Shown here: positions 23,158 through 36,740 of the stretch, in pieces
Layout: each line of letters starts with the position of its first letter
Position numbering within the stretch: the first letter of the stretch is position 1
Source: Membranipora membranacea
Taxonomy: Eukaryota; Bryozoa; Gymnolaemata; Cheilostomatida; Membraniporidae
Direction: 5' to 3'
Assembly: GCA_914767715.1 (NCBI GenBank)
Contig: OU612066.1
Span: forward strand, 1,493,001-1,557,000
Length of the DNA stretch: 64,000 nt
Translations under genes and position numbers: made by a program
Notes under the pieces: generated by a model
What the model was told of the DNA's origin: nothing
The model's input: only the letters and a program-made list of their open reading frames with translations
Databases searched by the model: none

Positions 23158-26100
23158 AATATTTATCAGTTTGTGAATGTGTAAAAACTGAAATTATGAA
23201 CTAAACTAAGGCGATATAACAGTCTACAAATTTCTATAAGCAAACCCAGAACTATGTATCTCCTTGCATTAATCATTTCCTCAGTGCATTGACCTACCAT
23301 CTTATGTTATAGATTATCACCATATTCATTCATGAAATAACCCTTTGCTTTGTATAATATCGGCTTCAGGACAAGGGGCATTAACCTAATAAGTGAACAA
23401 ACAAAATTATTTTTACTGAATAGAAATGGAAAGCTCTCCAACATGCTCAACAAAACTTTGAATAACATTGGTACTGACTGACTCCGTATGCTTCCGAGAG
23501 AGGTGAATGCTCTGGCGGTTGTATCGTTGGAGTTAAAAAAATTTGTACTAAGTTGTGTACATCTCTGTCCAAAGTTCATTCAACGTTTCATAACTAAATC
23601 GATGTGCCTGGGCATCAGATGTGATGAGTTGTGTAATTAGCTTTAGAATGATTGTGTAAATCTGAGCGGTTTAGATCCTGTTTCTTTATACTCCACCAGC
23701 CAATGAGCCGACCTTGGTGGCCTTTGATTTCCCAGGACCAGAATTATACACCTTTGTGCAGTCGTGCATATGCACCTGCAACCCAACCACATGATCAGGA
23801 AAGTGTTTTACAGCTCCATCACTGTAGGGATAGGAGAAAAGAGTACAGGTGACATCATGTGTGGAACGAAAAATGTAATTCAATTAAGGAATGATTTTAT
23901 AAGAGACATAACTATTCATTCACGATTATACATGTCCATATAGGTGATTGATTACTAGTAGTTCAATGACATACTAATGTGTGTCACATCGAGGAGTTTC
24001 TTGGTCTCATGATTGCACATCAAGTAGGTCCAGCGCCACCAGGACAATCATAACAGTAACCCACACAAACCAAAACAATAAAGAATTGAAGTGTTGTAGC
24101 AATGGTACATTTGTTAGGTGAAAGTAATTTTGTGTGTTTTGAGATTTCCTAAGGATACTCTCAGTCTCAATAATGATATTATTAATCGTCAGCATGACAA
24201 TAGAGAGGGAAGTTCTGAAAGTCTGGACTTATCACCAAAATCAATTTATTTAAACTCGAATTGATTAAAATCTCTTGCACTTTTTGTTTTCTTTTTCTTG
24301 CCGATTTTCTCAATAAAAGTATGTCATGATTTAGGTAAAAATAAAAAAATTGTCATGTTAAATGTTGTTGAGATAATCACAACCAAAAAAACTTATAGAA
24401 ATTCAGGGGTCAGCCATATACACATTGATGCTATCAGTCGATAACATAGACATTGGTTTTCAGCTCTAGATGAAAAATTATCCCATAAGTAGTCTGCCAT
24501 TATGGATAAATGAGTAAGTCTAGTAGTACTGACATTCTGACACCGTGTACCAAACTATCATTGTACACAAAATATGGTCAGCTGTCCCGTATCACTTATC
24601 AGAGCAGCTCAGCTGGTCTATGAGCAAGAGATGCTTTTATTGTGGCCAGATAAGTATGACATAATTAATAAAAAATATACACTAAATATTTTCATTTCTG
24701 ATAAATTGGTTTAGAAAGTTTACTATTTACTATTACTCTATCTGTAAAAGATGGTCAAGAAACCTCAGCAGAAGGTATAAGCATAACAAGTTACGCTCAG
24801 AAACATCGATCAATGGTGGAGGCTTTCTGAATTTCTAGTTCTTTAAGTTGCAAGGAACTGAAATCTCAGCGCTTCAATAATTAATGATCATCATTACAGC
24901 AACAAAATCCCTTGACCCCTGTCACAGAGCAACTTATGTATATCCAGAATATGAGTTGTATTCATAACCAACTTTTCCGGCCACTAAGATATCCCTGCTT
25001 GGTCACTGGGTAGTGACTGACTTGCACAAAATTACTCAACAACAAAACAGGCAATGGAGGCAGACGAGAATATTATTCTCATGTGATAAAAATGCAGACA
25101 GGAACAATATGATTCCCCCCTTCGTCTGCAGACTGCATTGCAAAAATTCTCAAAATCAGGTGCAATACTTGCAAGACTAGAGAATTTTTGTAATTTAACC
25201 GCTCATTACACAGCAAACATTAAAATTTTTATGAGATGCTTGCTCTGTGAGGTATCACTTTTGATGATGAATTTTGCTGAGATCAGCATTTACAAAAATA
25301 AAGTAACAGCTATAGCAACGGTATATAATTTAGATTTCCCATTTTACTACGTTCAACAAATAATCTCATATTATATTATGCTTAATCAGTCTTATTATTT
25401 TTTTTTCGACCGAGAGATTGAGGTGGAAGATGTTTAGAATGCCTAGTAATATACTAAACAGGAAAATTCATTGCGGAATTGAATTTTTTTAGAATTTTCC
25501 TTTGGGATGACAAAGACACACCCAGCAATAATAATTAAAATTCCATATTAATTAAAATTTTGCTTTTTTTAAATGCTTCATCTAATTCTAGATTTTTATT
25601 TATAACGCTTGTACTGGAATTAATTTTGAAATCTAAGAGCTGCTGACATTTATTTTCATAGGTTTAATTATTTTGAGACAGGACACGGAATTAAATTTGT
25701 ATGTACATTTAATTTTAAAGGGAAGCTTACTCTTAGTGTCTATATTTTTAATTGATTGTTCGTTGAAAACAGGCTGAAAAGATTTGTAGGGCTAAACGAT
25801 TAAAAGTCTCACATTATTGTCACAGTATACGAGAGAAAACCAGTTTAAAACTTTGTTCCTCAGTATTAAATATATGCTCAACGAAACATTCAATTTTGTT
25901 TAGTCTATAACTGGACTGAATCTTCAGCAAAGCATACTGCTGTGACTGTGCAAACATACAGCCCTTTTTATATTGGTAATTCAAAATTTAAAGTATTGAC
26001 AGAGAGCTATTGAATATTAAAAAAAACAATCAATGGTCAAGGTGTCAACAATATCCATTTAATTTATAGGTAAGAAAATCTAAAAAATGGGTGATAGATA

Positions 26101-28285
26101 AACATTAAAGCTGCTCGATTTACTAACATGGCACACATTTATTTCCCATTTCTATCTATTATATAATAAATTGTTGATGACATCAGAACTTTATGGATTT
26201 ACAAATTTTATCATTATATCCATGGATACCATTCTGATCACGAATACTACAAAGGACAATTTATGAATGTTTATTTTGGCTCATTATAGAAGATAAAACT
26301 ATCAGCAAATCAATTTTTTATTGCCTGGTATTTAATTTTCGATCTCTTATTCATTTGGCTTTTAAGTTGTGCCAAAAGTCCACTGGAGGACAAATTATAT
26401 TACAATATCAATAAACTATGTGTATCCATGTTGATATTCATCCTCGACAAATCGTCTCTGTGTATACTTGAGATTTGTACCTAAGCCGTACGGACTGTAT
26501 TATAGATATATTTCATAATGTCTATCTACTTCCCTACCTATATTTTGCAAGAATGAGTTTTAGTGATTTTTCCTACTCTAGACAAGGACATCCAATAACT
26601 ATGGACTAGCAATCTCCCCCTCCTTAGGTATGACTCTGAAGACGGAATCTGTTGCAAGAATTAATTTTTTTTGCAAAATTATCCCCGTGTCACAATGAAC
26701 CTTATTGGATGTCATCTTGATAATAATAAGGAAAGCCAGGAATAAGATGGTGATTCATTCCGAACGCCTTTGCTGAGCAAAAATGCATAATGTGACCCCA
26801 ACCCTAAACCTCCCATTTGTTCATATGCATGTTTGAATAGCCACAGTTTTGCTGACAGGCAAAACCTACTCTTTGTGAATCATCTCTGTTCCGAAAAACT
26901 TGATACATGATCATTCCTGCATGATTAAACACCTACGTAGAATTCTGAAGAATTGTACGACATCGCACTGGGTGGTGGCCGTCATCGGACAGAGTAAACA
27001 TCTAGGTAACCACCTGTGGTTGTAACTAGCTGACCTCTCAGTGATCGCTCGGCTGATTCATCCTCACATCAACATCTGTAAACAACAGAATAAATGTACT
27101 TTATATCTATGATATTAGCCGTTGTTGGTACAAATGCCACATCATTAAAATTAATGCTTCACAATTCACTTACCACCGATCCTTATCTCGCCAATGATTC
27201 AAACACCGCACAAAGCAGACTGGTGATTGTAAACAAAAAAAGATTCCGCCAAGTAAGGTTAATATTACGTTATGAAGCAGACAAGAATAAATGTTGGCCA
27301 AAAGTTACAATTAAATAAACAGGCTACGAGCAGAGCTAAATAATTTTGTGGCCGTGAAATCAAAATGGTCCCTCATATTTATTCATGATCTGCTATTCTA
27401 ACTTGTTGCATTTCAGCCTTTAACTTTTCAGCCTTGTGGGTAGGACTGTGTGTGCTTTACATGTCCGGTCTCTTGTTAATCCTATCATGTAGATTATATT
27501 ATTCTCTTTACAAAGAAATTACCATGGGCCACAAATATTATTCTGAAATCTTTTTTTTTTCTATTGCTGACTGTCAGCACTTGGTCATACATTTCCCAGC
27601 TGTAAAACTCCAGGAACTCAATTCATTTCTAGTTTGAAAGAACGATTAAAGATTGTCCAAACTACCTAGATTTATTGGATTTATCCACTTTAAACGAATA
27701 AATTATTTTACTTGGGTGTCACTAGTAGTGAAGTAGAATTCTTGAAGTTTCGGCTGGAAAGAAAATCACAATTCAACCAAATCAACATGCATGTCGCAAC
27801 AATCCAATTGTAACATCACGCAAATTTTAACCACAAAGTTCTCACGTGGTTTTATTGTGCTGCAAAAAATTAAACAATGATAAATCGGTTTTGTCAACAA
27901 ATTTGTTAGGAATAATTAAGATGTAAAATTACTTTAACAAACCTACGGACATATTAACTATCCACCACCACTGAAATATCAACCTTAGCCATAATACGAC
28001 ATTGATTTTACCAGACTGAGGTAACTATCTTAAGAGAAACAGAAATACTTGGAAGTCATCAATCTTTTATAATCGACCAAAGGCTTGCGTTTATTGAAAT
28101 GTGCTTTAAACCTCGTTATAACATCCGACAGGGAATGTAAATCAAACTGCTAATAGTTATGTGTGCGAGAGATTAAACACACACAAAGAAGATGTCACAT
28201 TTTTGGAGATGGTTGATTTGCGTTGAATAATTTAGCATTCCATTAATTCACAATCATAGGCACACATTTCACCTGAGATAAGCAG

Positions 28286-28293
28286 TGACGTCA
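28286..28293. promoter_or_regulatory. CRE palindrome TGACGTCA
   Basis: A perfect TGACGTCA followed by AAATGACGATG, a second half-site. Isolated in the gene-poor interval; role unknown. Confidence 0.25.
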
Positions 28294-28764
28294 TAAATGA
28301 CGATGTTTTAGCAGCGGATGGCTTATAGTTAGCACAGGCTAACAGTCCATAACTGTGCTACAATAAAACGTAGTGATTTCAGATGGTTACAGCTTTACCC
28401 ACAGAGTAAAGAGCAGCTGTCAAGTTTGGAAATTTTTGGGGGAAAATCGTGTTTTTTTTGTTGTTGCTGGTCTTTGCCTGCCCTAGAAAAGGGGTGCCAA
28501 CAATATCCAAGTTAAGTTTGATCTTTAGAATGCTCAGTCTGAGAGTTAGATGAAAGTTCTTAACGCAAGCAGGGCAAAGGCAAGGTAAGCAAAATGAACC
28601 ACTGGGAACACAGCATAGAAAACATTTTCAGAAGATTCTTGAGTCAGCCTCCAAAATCCTTTTTCTCCATGGATAAAAAAAAACCACCTAATTTAATAGC
28701 AGTTACAGGATAATCGGAACATACTTGTATTTACAATAACCGGCTAATGGGCTAAATTGACACC

Positions 28765-28860
28765 CCAAGTGTGCTCTGACCTGCCTGCAAACTGAGAACA
28801 ACTTGGCAGCAAATACAGCGGTCGGGCCCTTAAGGCGCTGTCATTTCTCAGTCTTCGAAC
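28765..28860 (+). mobile_element. SINE family A, headless fragment
   Basis: The body shares GACCTGCCTGCAAACTGAGA with the copy at 35103-35330. The spacing to a GC-rich block that ends in AAGGC is also alike. No tRNA-like head is retained. Confidence 0.6.
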
Positions 28861-29293
28861 GGAGACAGACTTGCGATTTTAACCCCCCACTTTTTTAAAC
28901 CTATAATTCTCATGAACAACTGTGAAACAATTTTTAGACTAGTAGGCTTGTCATAGAAAAAAGAAGATTTAAAAACACTAACAAGTTCAATTTTCGTGAT
29001 AAACATTTACTTTTATATCATACTTACAATCTAAGATACAAAGTTTCTGCTACATACAATTCTTTACCGTTACATTTGAGATCTAAAGAGAAGTTCAGCT
29101 CATTTAAAACATTACTATTCAACCATATATTATCTACTTGACCAACAGCATTGATGATTATTTCCTTTCTGTTTCTTTTTTCCTGTTTCAATTTTATTTT
29201 CTGGCACTGAGTGCAAAACATTTCCAATGAGAGACTTTGGTTGCCAATCAAAGTATATATATGACAATATATAAATGAGTATATATGCGTGTG

Positions 29294-29398
29294 TGTTGTA
29301 TATTGTATATTGTATATTGTATATTGTATATTGTATATTGTATATTTTATATTGTATATTGTATATTGTATATTGTATATCGTGTATTGCATATTGTA
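29294..29398. repeat. (TATATTG)n microsatellite
   Basis: About 14 units of a 7-base repeat. It creates long spurious ORFs on both strands. Confidence 0.95.
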
Positions 29399-32300
29399 TA
29401 AGGAAAAATAGAAATATTAAATATAAAACAAAATCTCTCCCAGTTAAGGCAATCTCTGAGGCACCATGAGGTCAGCCTTTTCTGCACTGAAATTCCACCA
29501 ATTAATGTCTAAAAGCAGCGCTGATTGCCAAAGGAGAGAAAAATAAGGCCTGGCGCCAAGTTTATCATTTTCTACAACTTTAAAAATTGGATCAGCCCAC
29601 TTGTGGCTGGCAATCGATTAAAAAGACGGAAATATCTTGTCATCAGTAGCAAATTTATCGCCAATAAATGCCGATAATGTAAAAATTAATTGAAACAATC
29701 ACTTTAAAACAGAAAGAAATTATTACCGTAATTTGAGCTTAATCATGTTTTGGTCAGAAAATGGCAGATCGGAGGAGGCGTGTAGGCTGATATTACCCCA
29801 GCTCAAATCAAGGGTTGTGTCTGTTAATAAGGGCACACTGTCTCTGTGATAGCATGTTTAGGGATATTGTGCGAGATGAAAGAACCATAAAATGTGCTAT
29901 ATCCTTATATGTGATGTTACAGATGGCTGCAGGTACTTGGCTGTAATGACCATGGCCATTCTGGTAGATCATTAATAACCTTAGTCTCTATAAATCAGTA
30001 AACTGAAGTGGTATAGCGTCTTATGGTATGCAGCTATGAATCTTTAATAAATCCACACCTAGAAACACTTATAGAATAAATAAAAAAATATTCAGCTGAA
30101 TAATTTATGTTGACAGTGCTGTCAGAGCTTCAAAATACGCTATTCCTTTGATTTAGGACGATCAGGAATATTCCACAATGCAAATTGCAATCACAGCAAA
30201 TCAACTTTATGAAATAATCATCCCAATTTTTATAATTGTCTAAACAATTAAATACCTTCCCGTCAATTATTATTTGGTATATCATATATTGTATATATAC
30301 CTACAAGTCAATCACCTGGGAATAAAGTCTACCCTCATAAATAACGAATTCTGTGAATTTTGGTTTGTGGTTATTTTTCTTTGGATTTTTGCAAAACCAG
30401 TAGGAGAACATTTCATTTCATTAATAATGAGAACAAAATTGAAAAAAAGATTTTTAGGAAATTAGTTGCTTTTCATTAACAAAAACTCAGGCAAATGGAC
30501 AACAAAATAAATGGATCTAGTTGAAATGAGTAATTAAATATCTAGTACCAGGCCGAACCAGGCAGTGCCTGGTCTCTGGATTATCATCGAGCAATGAGCA
30601 CCATGAATTATGAACACACAGAAAATTACCAAATGCTAGAGGTTAATTCGGTGAATTTTAATTCTACTTATTATTACATTTTCTTCACTTATTTATTGAC
30701 AATGGATTTTTTAAGGCTCAAATTTAACTTAAGTTCTGTGAATTATTTAATGGTGTGACTGCTGTGAGTGCCTGGGGACACACAAAGGCCTTCGGCTGGA
30801 ATCCGCGAAGCCATCTCTTGGCTAATAATTCTAATTCTATGTAGGATTGGTTGTACTTTTAGGTACATTTAGGTATGTACCATCAAAACCCACCTTTGAC
30901 AAAAGCAAAATGCCAAAGTCCAATGTTCATACTACCCAGCTCCTGTGACACCCATATCTTCTGGTCTCAGCTTGTAAACCACGTTATGTTTACCTTCTTT
31001 CAATTTAACACACAGAAAATAAATACTCAGGCAATGAGCTATTTTTCTGTGTGAACCATTGGGCAGAAAACCAGAAAGGAAGAAGTGGTAAATTTTCTCA
31101 GCTTACATGTTCAATTTGTAAATTATTTCTATTTTCTTTGTAAAAGATTTGTACATATTTGATTGTAAAGTATCGTATCATGATATTTTACAATGCATTC
31201 TCGGATATTTATTAAAGGATTAGGTGTAGTGTAATCCCTTGTTCAAGATAGGGATGATAACAAATTTTTTAATATTGCTAATAGTAATAAGACAACACCA
31301 ATATAATGACATCTAGATGATGGTCCCTCTATGTAAATTAACAGCTAATTTATAAAACCTCTGGTCCACCATCAATCATGAAAAATAAAATTAGTCTTTC
31401 TTGCATAGAACGAAAATCGCTAAAGCATTTATTTATCTTCTAAATAATCACTAAATAGCAACCCTTTTAAAGTTTGGGCCAAAAATAAGTTATAGCAGGA
31501 GTGATCAACTTAGCATTTTGCTTGGCTCAGACTAAGCAACACTACTCTCTATAGTGAGAGCGGAGAATGATGAAACCAGCCACCTCCTAAAAACTGTGTA
31601 TGTTGTGGTCATACATACATATCTTCGATATCTCAGGTTTGGGTTTGACCCATTACAACATTTCAATCAACAAAATACAGAATTCAGGTTTCTGGCTAAA
31701 TAATTAAATTCCCATATGGTTTTTGAGTAACTGATGTATTTCTGCTTCAAAAGGCACATTAGTTTAATGAAACTTTGAACTTCCAGCTAAAGCCAATAAG
31801 CTAGTTTGAGACAGGTTTTATCCTATGACATGATTTATTATTGGGTTATAATACACCACAATAATCCTAAGACTTCTTGACATGAATATCAGCCTCACAT
31901 CACTGCATTAAAATCTGTAGCCATTAAATAAACTGGCATAATGTGCATATCCTGCTTCAGGCCTTTATGAGACGAACCCTTGGTTGGAGGTCGTCGCTTC
32001 CCATACCCAACTGTCACAAAGCATGTGTAACTCAGAACGATGGCACAAACGGATATGGAACTATAAATATATACATAACTTACCATTTGCATGTTGGAGT
32101 GAACGATATTCTTGTGTGAGCTCTGATAGGTCTTTCTCTCGTAGCCGGTACGATGGCCATTTTCTGTAGACTGGGTGTAGGCTGTTAGGTCTGGTTGAAG
32201 TAGCAGGAGGTAAATTGAATGTGAACTTGCTTCAGGAATGATGTGATATAAATTGCCTGACCATGGCAATGGATGGTGCTTTAGTATCACTGGCTAGATT

Positions 32301-34032
32301 GGTTCTAAGTCCCATGTGATGTCATAGCGAATAATTTGCAGCTCAGTAGTCAGGATCTCTTATTTGTGTGGGCGGATAATGGATTCCCTATTCCCATTAT
32401 TCTCCGTTTTACAATGATAAATGGGTTACACAAGTATACGAATAAGGGTCAACTTGACAAGATGTGATGGGGTTATATGCAGATCAATTGTAAAAATAGA
32501 AAATGTAAACCATGACAGCACTGTGTCTAAGCTAGGAGTGTTTTACTCCTCGGTTAAGCAACTAAACCTCTTGTAGACTTTGCCAAAGAATCATGTTCAT
32601 GGTATTCCAAAAAAACATTGAGGCTCATCTGCATTTTTGCATGGTCAGCATTCTTAGCTTTGTCCAAAATTTGTCCTAAATACGCCCAAGAGCAGACCAG
32701 TTAAGAGACAGGGCTAAATAACAAGAATAGGCCCCATTAATCCCGCTTGTATTGTTGTTTATGTGAATCTCATCAAACGGAAGGAAACTAAATTCCTTGC
32801 GCTCAAATGGGTTCTCATGAATTCAGTTTTTTCACAACAGGATTATTCAAAGATTGACAGCACCAAGATCTTGCCCTGCCTACTGTACATAAATTTCACC
32901 ATTTATTGTACAAACCTGGGTCCAAAAGAAGGGCATACTAAAACCCAAAATAGGAATGTGCAGTGAACACCCCTTGAATTATCGATGATTAGGCGCATGA
33001 TTAGGCGGATGATACGGATTATTATTATTCTAGCATCTTTTCTTTTCTAATCGATTGTCCAGGCAAATCATTATGTTAGGCCTCACTGGTACAATGGCTT
33101 GACATTGATCACCGTCTCCTCAGGTTATCACTTATAACAAATTTCTAGGGCAGTGCCTTGCTTCTCTATATCTTTTGCACACTTTAATAGGTGGTAAGAG
33201 ATTTGTTCTTCATTTCAAAGCATTATTAACAGTGCTAAGCCACACATCGCACTTGCAGGTCATAGCTCAGTCTGTATAACATGGGGAAATTTCATAAGTT
33301 TCATAGTTCAAAAATATGCCACCACATAAAAGTGATTTCATGAGGAAATTCCAGAAGCTGACACAAAACACTTATAGAGAGCGGAATCATCAGGAGAGAG
33401 TCACAATCAAACATTAACCAAATCTGTAGGTTTTAATGGACAGTAGTGAATTGATAGGAATGGGTAGGTTGATAATTCCTAATTTATGCAAAAGTTAATT
33501 AACAAGAGAAAATATATATCAGATTTATTATAATACTCTGTGTGTTTTATGGTGCACATTTTCCACCTACTAAATGTAGGTTGATGGTTGACATGAAGTA
33601 TGTTGTAAATTATTTGTTTGGGACTCAAACATTTACCGTATTATCATTAAATCTATGGCCAAAAGCGATCTATAAAAGATGGAAAGACCTTCCATTTCAC
33701 CTTGACCAAAAACCATTTTTCCTCTTGAGTATTTGCTTTTCTATGGTCTTGTACAATTGTGCCGTTATTTGATCGAAGTGGTTTTGGCCACTTATTCTTC
33801 CGCTGTGATTGCGATGCTTCAGTGCTGTTGACAGAGAATAAACAAAAAAACAATCCTGCCCGAATTGAGTTGGGACCAAACTGTATTGTCATATCTGATA
33901 TTGTAAATACCCAACAGCTATTATATTATAAAGCTTTTTTTAATTCAATTACCCACAAACATAACTTTCTTTTGATAAGGTTTCGATGTTATTATCCGTA
34001 TACACATTCCTATCTTTTTCTTAAAGAATTTT

Positions 34033-34250
34033 GCTGATTCATTGAGCATTGAGTCGATGGTTTTAGCTGATTCATTGATTGGACCGTGCAGTAATGCACA
34101 TGCACACGTGATGCAGCATGCACATATTCATATTATGCAATTAGAGAGCACACCTCTGAGCACTGATTTCATGGTCTAGACTTCTTTTTGAGGAAATTTG
34201 GCATTGGAATGGCTATATAAAAGGAGGGAAATCATTTTCTCATCACTCAA
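34033..34250 (+). promoter_or_regulatory. Compact TATA promoter with paired AP-1/Maf-like sites and an E-box
   Basis: Two identical 13-mers GCTGATTCATTGA stand at 34033-34045 and 34066-34078, 33 bases apart, close to three helical turns. Each contains TGATTCA, an AP-1-like heptamer, preceded by GC; the first extends to TGCTGATTCA, a Maf half-site form. An inverted CCAAT box, CACGTG at 34105-34110 and several ATGCA repeats follow. TATATAAAAG is at 34214-34223, with initiator-like CATCACT about 30 bases downstream. Motif names rest on consensus only, but their order and spacing look like a real promoter. Confidence 0.55.
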
Positions 34251-34495
34251 AGCCAGAAACTGACAAACAAGGGAGGAGACTTAACGCTTTCCATTGCTCC
34301 GCACAAACACAAGGCAAGTAGCTCAGATATATAATAGTGATCAACAGATGCATCAAGATAAATGAGATGCACGATTTATTAACGCATCAAAAAACTTTTA
34401 AACTATTGTCTTGCATTTGACATATTCAGTTTCCCGAAGTCCTACCAGATTTCACATGATAAATTTTGTGATGATTATTGTAGATAATTATCACT

Positions 34496-34693
34496 ATGGG
34501 TCATGTGGGCAAACAGAATGAGATGGTGTTTACAGATAATGTGGAATACGGCATGCTCAATCTCATCATACACGCGCCTCGCCACTTTCAACCGTGTGAA
34601 GGCAATAATACCGAATATCTGACAATAAAGGGGAGTATGAAAATACGCTGTGATGACATGTCAACTGATATCTCTTCCTCAAGATATGTTTAA
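34496..34693 (+). CDS. Orphan 65-residue ORF behind the TATA promoter
   Basis: The predicted transcript starts near 34242. It has an ATG-free leader that ends in AAG|GCAAGT (34313/34314) and an acceptor TTGTAG at 34483. The first ATG is 12 bases into the second exon at 34496. The ORF runs 65 codons, and AATAAA follows at 34927. The product has no signal peptide or membrane segment and contains two Cys. I do not recognise it. The promoter, leader, splice sites and poly(A) signal together make transcription plausible, but the ORF itself could be a noncoding RNA's chance frame. Confidence 0.35.
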   Translation: MGHVGKQNEMVFTDNVEYGMLNLIIHAPRHFQPCEGNNTEYLTIKGSMKIRCDDMSTDISSSRYV

Positions 34694-34926
34694 TTTTCTG
34701 TGGATCTACATGAGAACTGATATCGATTTTAAGTAAACTGCATTGATTTTGGAAAAAGAATGTCTGTAAAAATATGCTAACTTTATACTGAAATATGTGA
34801 TACAATATAGAATACTTTTTCTTTATACCGGGCTCCCAAATGTTTTTCTTTGAAAAATCATCGTAAGACTTATTTGAATCCAGTTATGGTAAACTTATAT
34901 AATTTTATAAACGTGTTGTGATTTAC

Positions 34927-34932
34927 AATAAA
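34927..34932 (+). terminator. AATAAA poly(A) signal
   Basis: AATAAA about 230 bases past the stop of the orphan ORF; it closes the TATA-driven unit. Confidence 0.45.
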
Positions 34933-35100
34933 CCTCTGATACATATCATACTAAAATTTGTTTTCATGAATAATAAGACACAGGACACTCCTGAACAACT
35001 TTTTCCTAGAGGAAGTTATTCCAGTACATCACACTGCTGATTTTAGGTGGAACAAAAATACATACACATATCAACACTGAGGAATAAGACAGGCAGGAGT

Positions 35101-35330
35101 AGGAGGTGGCTCAGTTGGTTAGAGCGCCGGACTTCAACACACAAGTGTTGAAGGTCGTGGGTTCGAATCCCACTGCAGTCCATCTTCTACTGGGGATTGG
35201 TTGGCCCCCAGGTGTGCTACGACCTGCCTGCAAACTGCAAACTGAGAGCAAATCGGCGCAGATGCTGCGGCCTCGCCATCAAGGCACAAACACCCATGCC
35301 TCGGGATGGGCGAGTGATATGGCATCCGAT
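35101..35330 (+). mobile_element. tRNA-derived SINE, family A, copy with head
   Basis: The head has a good box A (TGGCTCAGTTGG, 35107-35118) and a perfect box B (GGTTCGAATCC, 35160-35170) with an intact D-arm and T-arm. The anticodon region is replaced by a 9-bp hairpin (CTTCAACAC / GTGTTGAAG), and the acceptor ends do not pair, so it is not a functional tRNA. A body with GACCTGCCTGCAAACTG follows, shared with 28765-28860. Confidence 0.75.
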
Positions 35331-36079
35331 TTTTTTAATGAGATGATTACAGAAAAAATTCAATACATGACAAAATATCACAACTACATGTTTACAGTTT
35401 ACATAGCAAAAACAATCTGTTTAAACTTTCTACGCGCTATTTGCTAACCCCGAGAGACAATTTTTTATGAACAATTGGTATTAGCTCATAGCTCGAACTA
35501 GGTTCATGTATATAACAGACGTGTCAAGGGGATGTTCATCATTTCATCTTGATAAACCAACATATTTTTTCAGAGTGGTCAATACTGGATGCGGCCTCAT
35601 GCATACATACATTCATTGGAGGGACCCATTTCTTGCTATAAGCCTGTCCTGTGCACTCCACCCACCCTCTCCACTGTTATGTTATCCAGTGAAGTCATTA
35701 TAAAATATATTTATATGACGCTCTCATGTCTCTGCTGCATAAGGCCACTTGGTATAGCCCACCAGAGACTTATGCTGTATCATGTAGCCTATGTGTTGGC
35801 TTTGATTGGTTTCAACCCATCCAATCAATCAGAGCCGGCACATTGGTTGGTCATGGCTATAGACTCGACTGGTCACTGGCGGCCTTATTAATTATGATCT
35901 GCTGGGCTATGGGTTAAATAAACTGGATGTTGTCATCAGGGGTGATGCATAGTTAAATAGCTCTCCTATGTTTTCAATGTATGGAATATTTTGTACATGC
36001 TGAAGTGAAACGTATTCAATCTAAGGCAATGGATGGGCTTTTCATCAACTTGAAATCTATAAACTAAGGTACAAAACCC

Positions 36080-36123
36080 CTATTTGACCAATCATGGGCC
36101 TCTATTTGACCAATCATGGGCCT
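36080..36123 (+). repeat. Exact 22-bp tandem duplication
   Basis: CTATTTGACCAATCATGGGC plus CT occurs twice in a row, giving two CCAAT boxes. Confidence 0.9.
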
Positions 36124-36529
36124 GTTGAACCACTGCTCGTAGAAAAATAAATTACAAATTTGATCAAAAACAAGCTGGAATAGGCGAGATATTGCATTGG
36201 TGAGTTGAAGAATACTATGGAAATATTCTCAAATGTGTATAGAATTGAAATTCGAAAAATAAAATGATATAAAATCTAAAGCTTAATGCATTTATAGCCT
36301 TCAATGGTGTCCATGTTGGCAATGGAAATGTGCAGTAAAAATGGGGGAAAGTTCGATTGGTGCTCTTTCCAGGCCTGTTAAAAAAGTTTTCAATGTTTAG
36401 GAATTGACAGAAATGATATATATCAAAATACAGGATTTGAGCTACATTTTGAGTGGTTATTCATGGTGAGTATCACGTTTTGAAGCAGGCTCTTGGAGCT
36501 AGCAAGACAGCATGATACATATATAACAC

Positions 36530-36581
36530 AATGGGGAAATAAATAGAGGTATTGTACAATACCTCTATTTATTTCTCCATT
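36530..36581. repeat. 52-bp palindrome with no spacer
   Basis: The two halves around the centre ATTGTACAAT are exact reverse complements except for one pair (G36535 against T36576). Confidence 0.9.
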
Positions 36582-36740
36582 TAGGGTCTAAATTATGGCT
36601 ATAAATAACTTGCAATATTTTGGCTCAGAGTTTCAGAAACAAGGCTTAAGATTGGATCTTCTGGACAGCAGTCTAAAGCCTGAGAGACCCATGTTTAGCT
36701 TTGATGTCAAACATGTGAAAATCATTCATGCCGGTTACAT

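Larger units (their letters stand above)
24200..31890. other. AT-rich gene-poor interval
   Basis: No exon with a recognisable product. It holds many TAATTA-type homeodomain core sites, one perfect CRE (28286-28293), one SINE fragment and one microsatellite. This could be a regulatory desert, but base composition alone would produce most AT-rich motifs. Confidence 0.35.

Noticed and set aside
22857-23159. 100-residue ORF with repeating SEYQS units
   Set aside because: It is the translation of the GATACTCT tandem repeat, with no codon signal or splice partners.
25138-25437. 99-residue plus-strand ORF
   Set aside because: AT-driven composition, no similarity and no nearby gene signals.
29024-29469. 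Long ORFs rich in Tyr/Ile/Gln on one strand and Cys/Ile/Val on the other
   Set aside because: Both come from the (TATATTG)n microsatellite.
31895-32290. 131-residue minus-strand ORF with a YGKRRPP stretch that looks like an amidation/cleavage site
   Set aside because: No signal peptide at the start, no promoter or splice support, and no family resemblance; length is within chance for 64 kb.
35101-35175. A tRNA gene
   Set aside because: Boxes A and B are good, but the acceptor ends do not pair and the anticodon arm is a 9-bp hairpin; it is a SINE head.
35106-35447. 113-residue ORF starting MAQLVRAPDF
   Set aside because: This is the well-known translation artefact of a tRNA-like head followed by SINE body.
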